Source: Lachnospiraceae bacterium (GTDB lineage Bacteria; Bacillota; Clostridia; Lachnospirales; Lachnospiraceae). From it: a DNA stretch of 64,000 nucleotides. The stretch covers positions 43,623 to 107,622 of the forward strand of contig VSNM01000011.1 in the NCBI GenBank assembly GCA_009774245.1. The letters are read 5' to 3'. Positions 61,845 to 64,000 of the stretch are shown piece after piece. The position numbers and the translations under genes are program-made. Every line of letters begins with the position of its first letter. The stretch's first letter is position 1. Below the pieces are notes generated by a model, which was given only the letters and a program-made list of their open reading frames with translations, was not told the DNA's origin and made no database searches.

Positions 61845-61879
61845 AAAAAACGGGCAGAAAAACCGTCCGCCCGTTTTTT
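61845..61879. terminator. Terminator between the AAA gene and mutS
   Basis: AAAAAACGGGC pairs with GCCCGTTTTTT (11 bp, loop of 13). It ends transcription of the minus-strand AAA/PD-(D/E)XK gene before mutS. Confidence 0.87.
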
Positions 61880-61952
61880 GCTCTCCAATATTTTATCACA
61901 TTTGTTTTAAAAATCAAAGAAATTCTTGTGAAAAATTTGCTATATCTGAATT

Positions 61953-63539
61953 CTATACGACTGCCTCCACAATCGTTTTGTCACCGACCTGAATCTCTTT
62001 CACGCCGATCTCTTTCTTCTGGTTAAAATTAAAGCTGAGTAGATAACCCTTATCCTTGTGGAAATAGTCGAGGTACTCCGTGAGCTGTTTTTCCCCTCTG
62101 GCATTGTACTCATTGCCGTGCCAGATTTTTAATTCCACGATAAACTGCTCACCAAGATAGTCCACGATCAGGTCAGTGCGCCTTGAATCTCTTGTCTGCG
62201 CTTCTATATAATAGTTACCCGTGCCGTTAATAATCGGCTTTAGGTACAGCAGGAAAAATTTGCGCCCGTTTTTTTCGATGAAATCTTCGTCCTTATCATC
62301 ACAGATTTCATGAAAATATTCGACAAACTTTTTCAAAACCAGATCCATATCAAGCCTGTTATCCCTGATAAATCCTATCCTGTCACGATCACCCTGCAGG
62401 TAGACCTCACTTCTTGCCGCTTCCTCGGTCATAAAAAGATTCATCAGATACATCTCAAAAATGCGGTTCGCGATCGCTACCTGTCCGTTTTTCTCAGCCA
62501 GGAAGCCAAACATCAGTCCCATGCTGATGGCCTTCTCGTCCGGGCTGAACGGGATTCGCACACCCTGATAGATGATATTTTCCAGCATAGTCCGCAGCTC
62601 ACTGTACTGATCAAGTTGCTTTACCATACTCTCGAAAAGAGGTGTGCTCACCTTTAGTATATTTTTTACTGCCTCCGAGACACCGGCGCCTGACCACGCA
62701 TCTTTCGGAAGTCGAAATGCTTCGCTTCCACAAAGTTTCTCGTCAATACGTTTGCAGATGGAGGAAACAAGCACCGGATAGCCTGATGTATACTGATAGA
62801 TATCATCTGCAACAGCCTGTATATCCATTCCTGTATGATGGTCTGCTTCATATTCGCTTAACATTGCGGCGATTTGATTCGTGGAAAAACTCATGTTGAT
62901 CTCAAAATCAGCCGCAATATTCCACGGGCTGTTGTACTGGTGTTCTGATTCGGGGCGCAGTTTTAATTTCAGGTTTTTAATGCTATAAACACCCGCAAGA
63001 ACTACCGAGTGAAAAATCGGCATCTCATCCCGCGCAAGGTAATAGCCACGTAACTGTGCCAGAAAATCGATAAATACCTGATTGTTTCCCGCGCTGTCAA
63101 CCTCGTCAACGATCAGTACGATCGGGCGCGAACACAGTTCACACATACTGCTGATACATTCAAATAAATCTTCCATTCCGGCATCATTGTGCTCTTTCAG
63201 CGCCGTCAGCAGTTCGACAGTTTGTTCCTTCTCATCAAAAACCATCCGCCTTAATGCAATCAGCAGCCTGTTGGCAAACCCCTTTACAAATGTAGTGTCA
63301 TCTGCAAAGGCAGCAGTTGACATCTGCTGAAAATCAAGGGAAAAGACAATATAGTCCCCGGAAAGATATTTCGCGAGCGCCTTCAGTGTCGTCGTTTTCC
63401 CGTACTGCCTGCCCCTGTTGATGACAAAATACTTTTTGCGGTCAACCAAGGTATTTTTAATGCAGGCCAGCCTGTCGTCAAGCCGCACCATATAGTGCTC
63501 ATCCGGTCTGCATAACCCTTCCGTATTAAAATATCTCAT
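61953..63539 (-). CDS. AAA ATPase with C-terminal PD-(D/E)XK domain
   Basis: The ATG at 63539 (GGAGGTGGACTGT upstream) gives 528 residues. The N-terminal ATPase has Walker A NRGRQYGKTTTLKAL and Walker B IVLIVDEVDSAG. A C-terminal nuclease-like core has DLIVDYLGEQFIVELKIWHG. It is related to archaeal-type ATPases and to the DUF1703 protein at 19051. No known function; a mobile or defensive role is suspected. Confidence 0.85.
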   Translation of the reverse strand: MRYFNTEGLCRPDEHYMVRLDDRLACIKNTLVDRKKYFVINRGRQYGKTTTLKALAKYLSGDYIVFSLDFQQMSTAAFADDTTFVKGFANRLLIALRRMVFDEKEQTVELLTALKEHNDAGMEDLFECISSMCELCSRPIVLIVDEVDSAGNNQVFIDFLAQLRGYYLARDEMPIFHSVVLAGVYSIKNLKLKLRPESEHQYNSPWNIAADFEINMSFSTNQIAAMLSEYEADHHTGMDIQAVADDIYQYTSGYPVLVSSICKRIDEKLCGSEAFRLPKDAWSGAGVSEAVKNILKVSTPLFESMVKQLDQYSELRTMLENIIYQGVRIPFSPDEKAISMGLMFGFLAEKNGQVAIANRIFEMYLMNLFMTEEAARSEVYLQGDRDRIGFIRDNRLDMDLVLKKFVEYFHEICDDKDEDFIEKNGRKFFLLYLKPIINGTGNYYIEAQTRDSRRTDLIVDYLGEQFIVELKIWHGNEYNARGEKQLTEYLDYFHKDKGYLLSFNFNQKKEIGVKEIQVGDKTIVEAVV

Positions 63540-63644
63540 ACAGTCCACCTCCGCTTTCTTCATATAAATACTATACATGATTTTTCCCTTTTTCACAATA
63601 CAAAAAACGCGGTATACCGCTTGAAAAGGGGACTGTTATATAAA

Positions 63645-64000
63645 CTATTTACAATGCTTCCAACTCTGCCTGTCTGCTTTCCATGCCAGTAACTTCAGCC
63701 ATGTACGTGCATCTTTTTTAAGTTCGCCTGTTACAACAACCTGCATTGGAAAAAGCATACTGTTAATCTGATAAATCCCCTCCGCTTTTCACTACCGTAA
63801 ACTTGTCTTCCATCTGTTGTTTTCTATAGTAATCCTGATCGCCTCCTAATATTCCATGTCAACTTCAGCAAATAATTTATCAAATGTTATCTTTAAATTA
63901 GGAAAATGAACTATTTTTAATTCATCCGTAATTCCCGTAAGTTAATTCCAACCACATTTGCCTTAATATACTTCAACCAGTCGTAAACTGAGGTATACTT
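63645..64000 (-). pseudogene. Degraded PD-(D/E)XK/Rpn-type gene, continues beyond the window
   Basis: On the minus strand, fragments VYDWLKYIKANVVGINL and then FPMQVVVTGELKKDARTWLK are separated by stop codons and frame changes. They match the C-terminal half of gut-Clostridia nuclease-like proteins (the PVQIIVT.EL...WL pattern). The stop at 63645 would end the gene. The window ends before the N terminus, so extent is unknown. Confidence 0.55.

Overview
The window looks like a chromosomal segment of a low-to-mid GC Gram-positive Clostridia, most likely Lachnospiraceae. This rests on gene content and order: yqeK-rsfS, lexA divergent from a LysM protein, mutS-mutL-ecsC-miaA, a rodA-minEDC-mrdA-mreDCB-radC block, and sepF-yggS next to an HlyD-like gene. 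No species is assigned. No rRNA genes, CRISPR array or complete insertion sequence was seen.

Layout. 0-5 kb: ribosome silencing factor, SOS repressor and SOS division inhibitor, a tyrosine recombinase, an AI-2E family permease and a small Cys-rich protein. 5-14 kb (accessory): a diguanylate cyclase, five immunity-type genes with no toxin (6.9-9.9 kb), a Panacea/MqsA-like antitoxin with palindromic operators, and a two-gene MotA/OmpA motor resembling ZorAB. 14-31 kb (transport and signalling): a BceAB-like ABC exporter followed by a NarL-type two-component pair, a DUF1703 AAA protein, a lantibiotic-immunity-like ABC set with an OmpR-type pair, an Rpn-type nuclease, and an ECF sigma/ABC operon. 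31-34 kb: the most unusual locus (below). 34-64 kb is mostly housekeeping on the minus strand: cytidylate-kinase-like protein, RluD, LspA, AroB, SepF, YggS, PBPs, Min and Mre systems, RadC, MiaA, MutL, MutS, and a final AAA/PD-(D/E)XK protein.

The main discovery candidate is at 31.36-34.03 kb on the minus strand. A strong promoter (TTGAAC, 17 bp, TATAGT) lies just before five tandem tRNA-like RNAs, followed by a DUF2828/TROVE-like plus von Willebrand A protein (a Ro60-like architecture) and a 63-residue protein. Four of the five RNAs have complete tRNA acceptor, D and T arms. All five carry an inserted hairpin (7-bp stem, GWCA loop, then three bases and CAGCAA). In those four the insert lies in the 5' side of the anticodon arm. 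The hairpin stem covaries between copies. Conceptual removal of 38-61 nt restores a 5-bp anticodon stem and total lengths of 78, 74, 73 and 73 nt. I read this as a candidate ribonucleoprotein system in which tRNA mimics are Y-RNA-like partners of the Ro60-like protein, or as intron-bearing tRNAs. Which of the two is correct cannot be settled from sequence alone.

Other notable structure includes a 151-bp MITE-like element present twice with perfect 8-bp target duplications, a ~95-bp two-hairpin repeat found three times directly beyond transcription terminators, a permease-lipoprotein fusion, an MreB with an altered phosphate-binding motif, and a PBP2 with a ~235-residue insertion.
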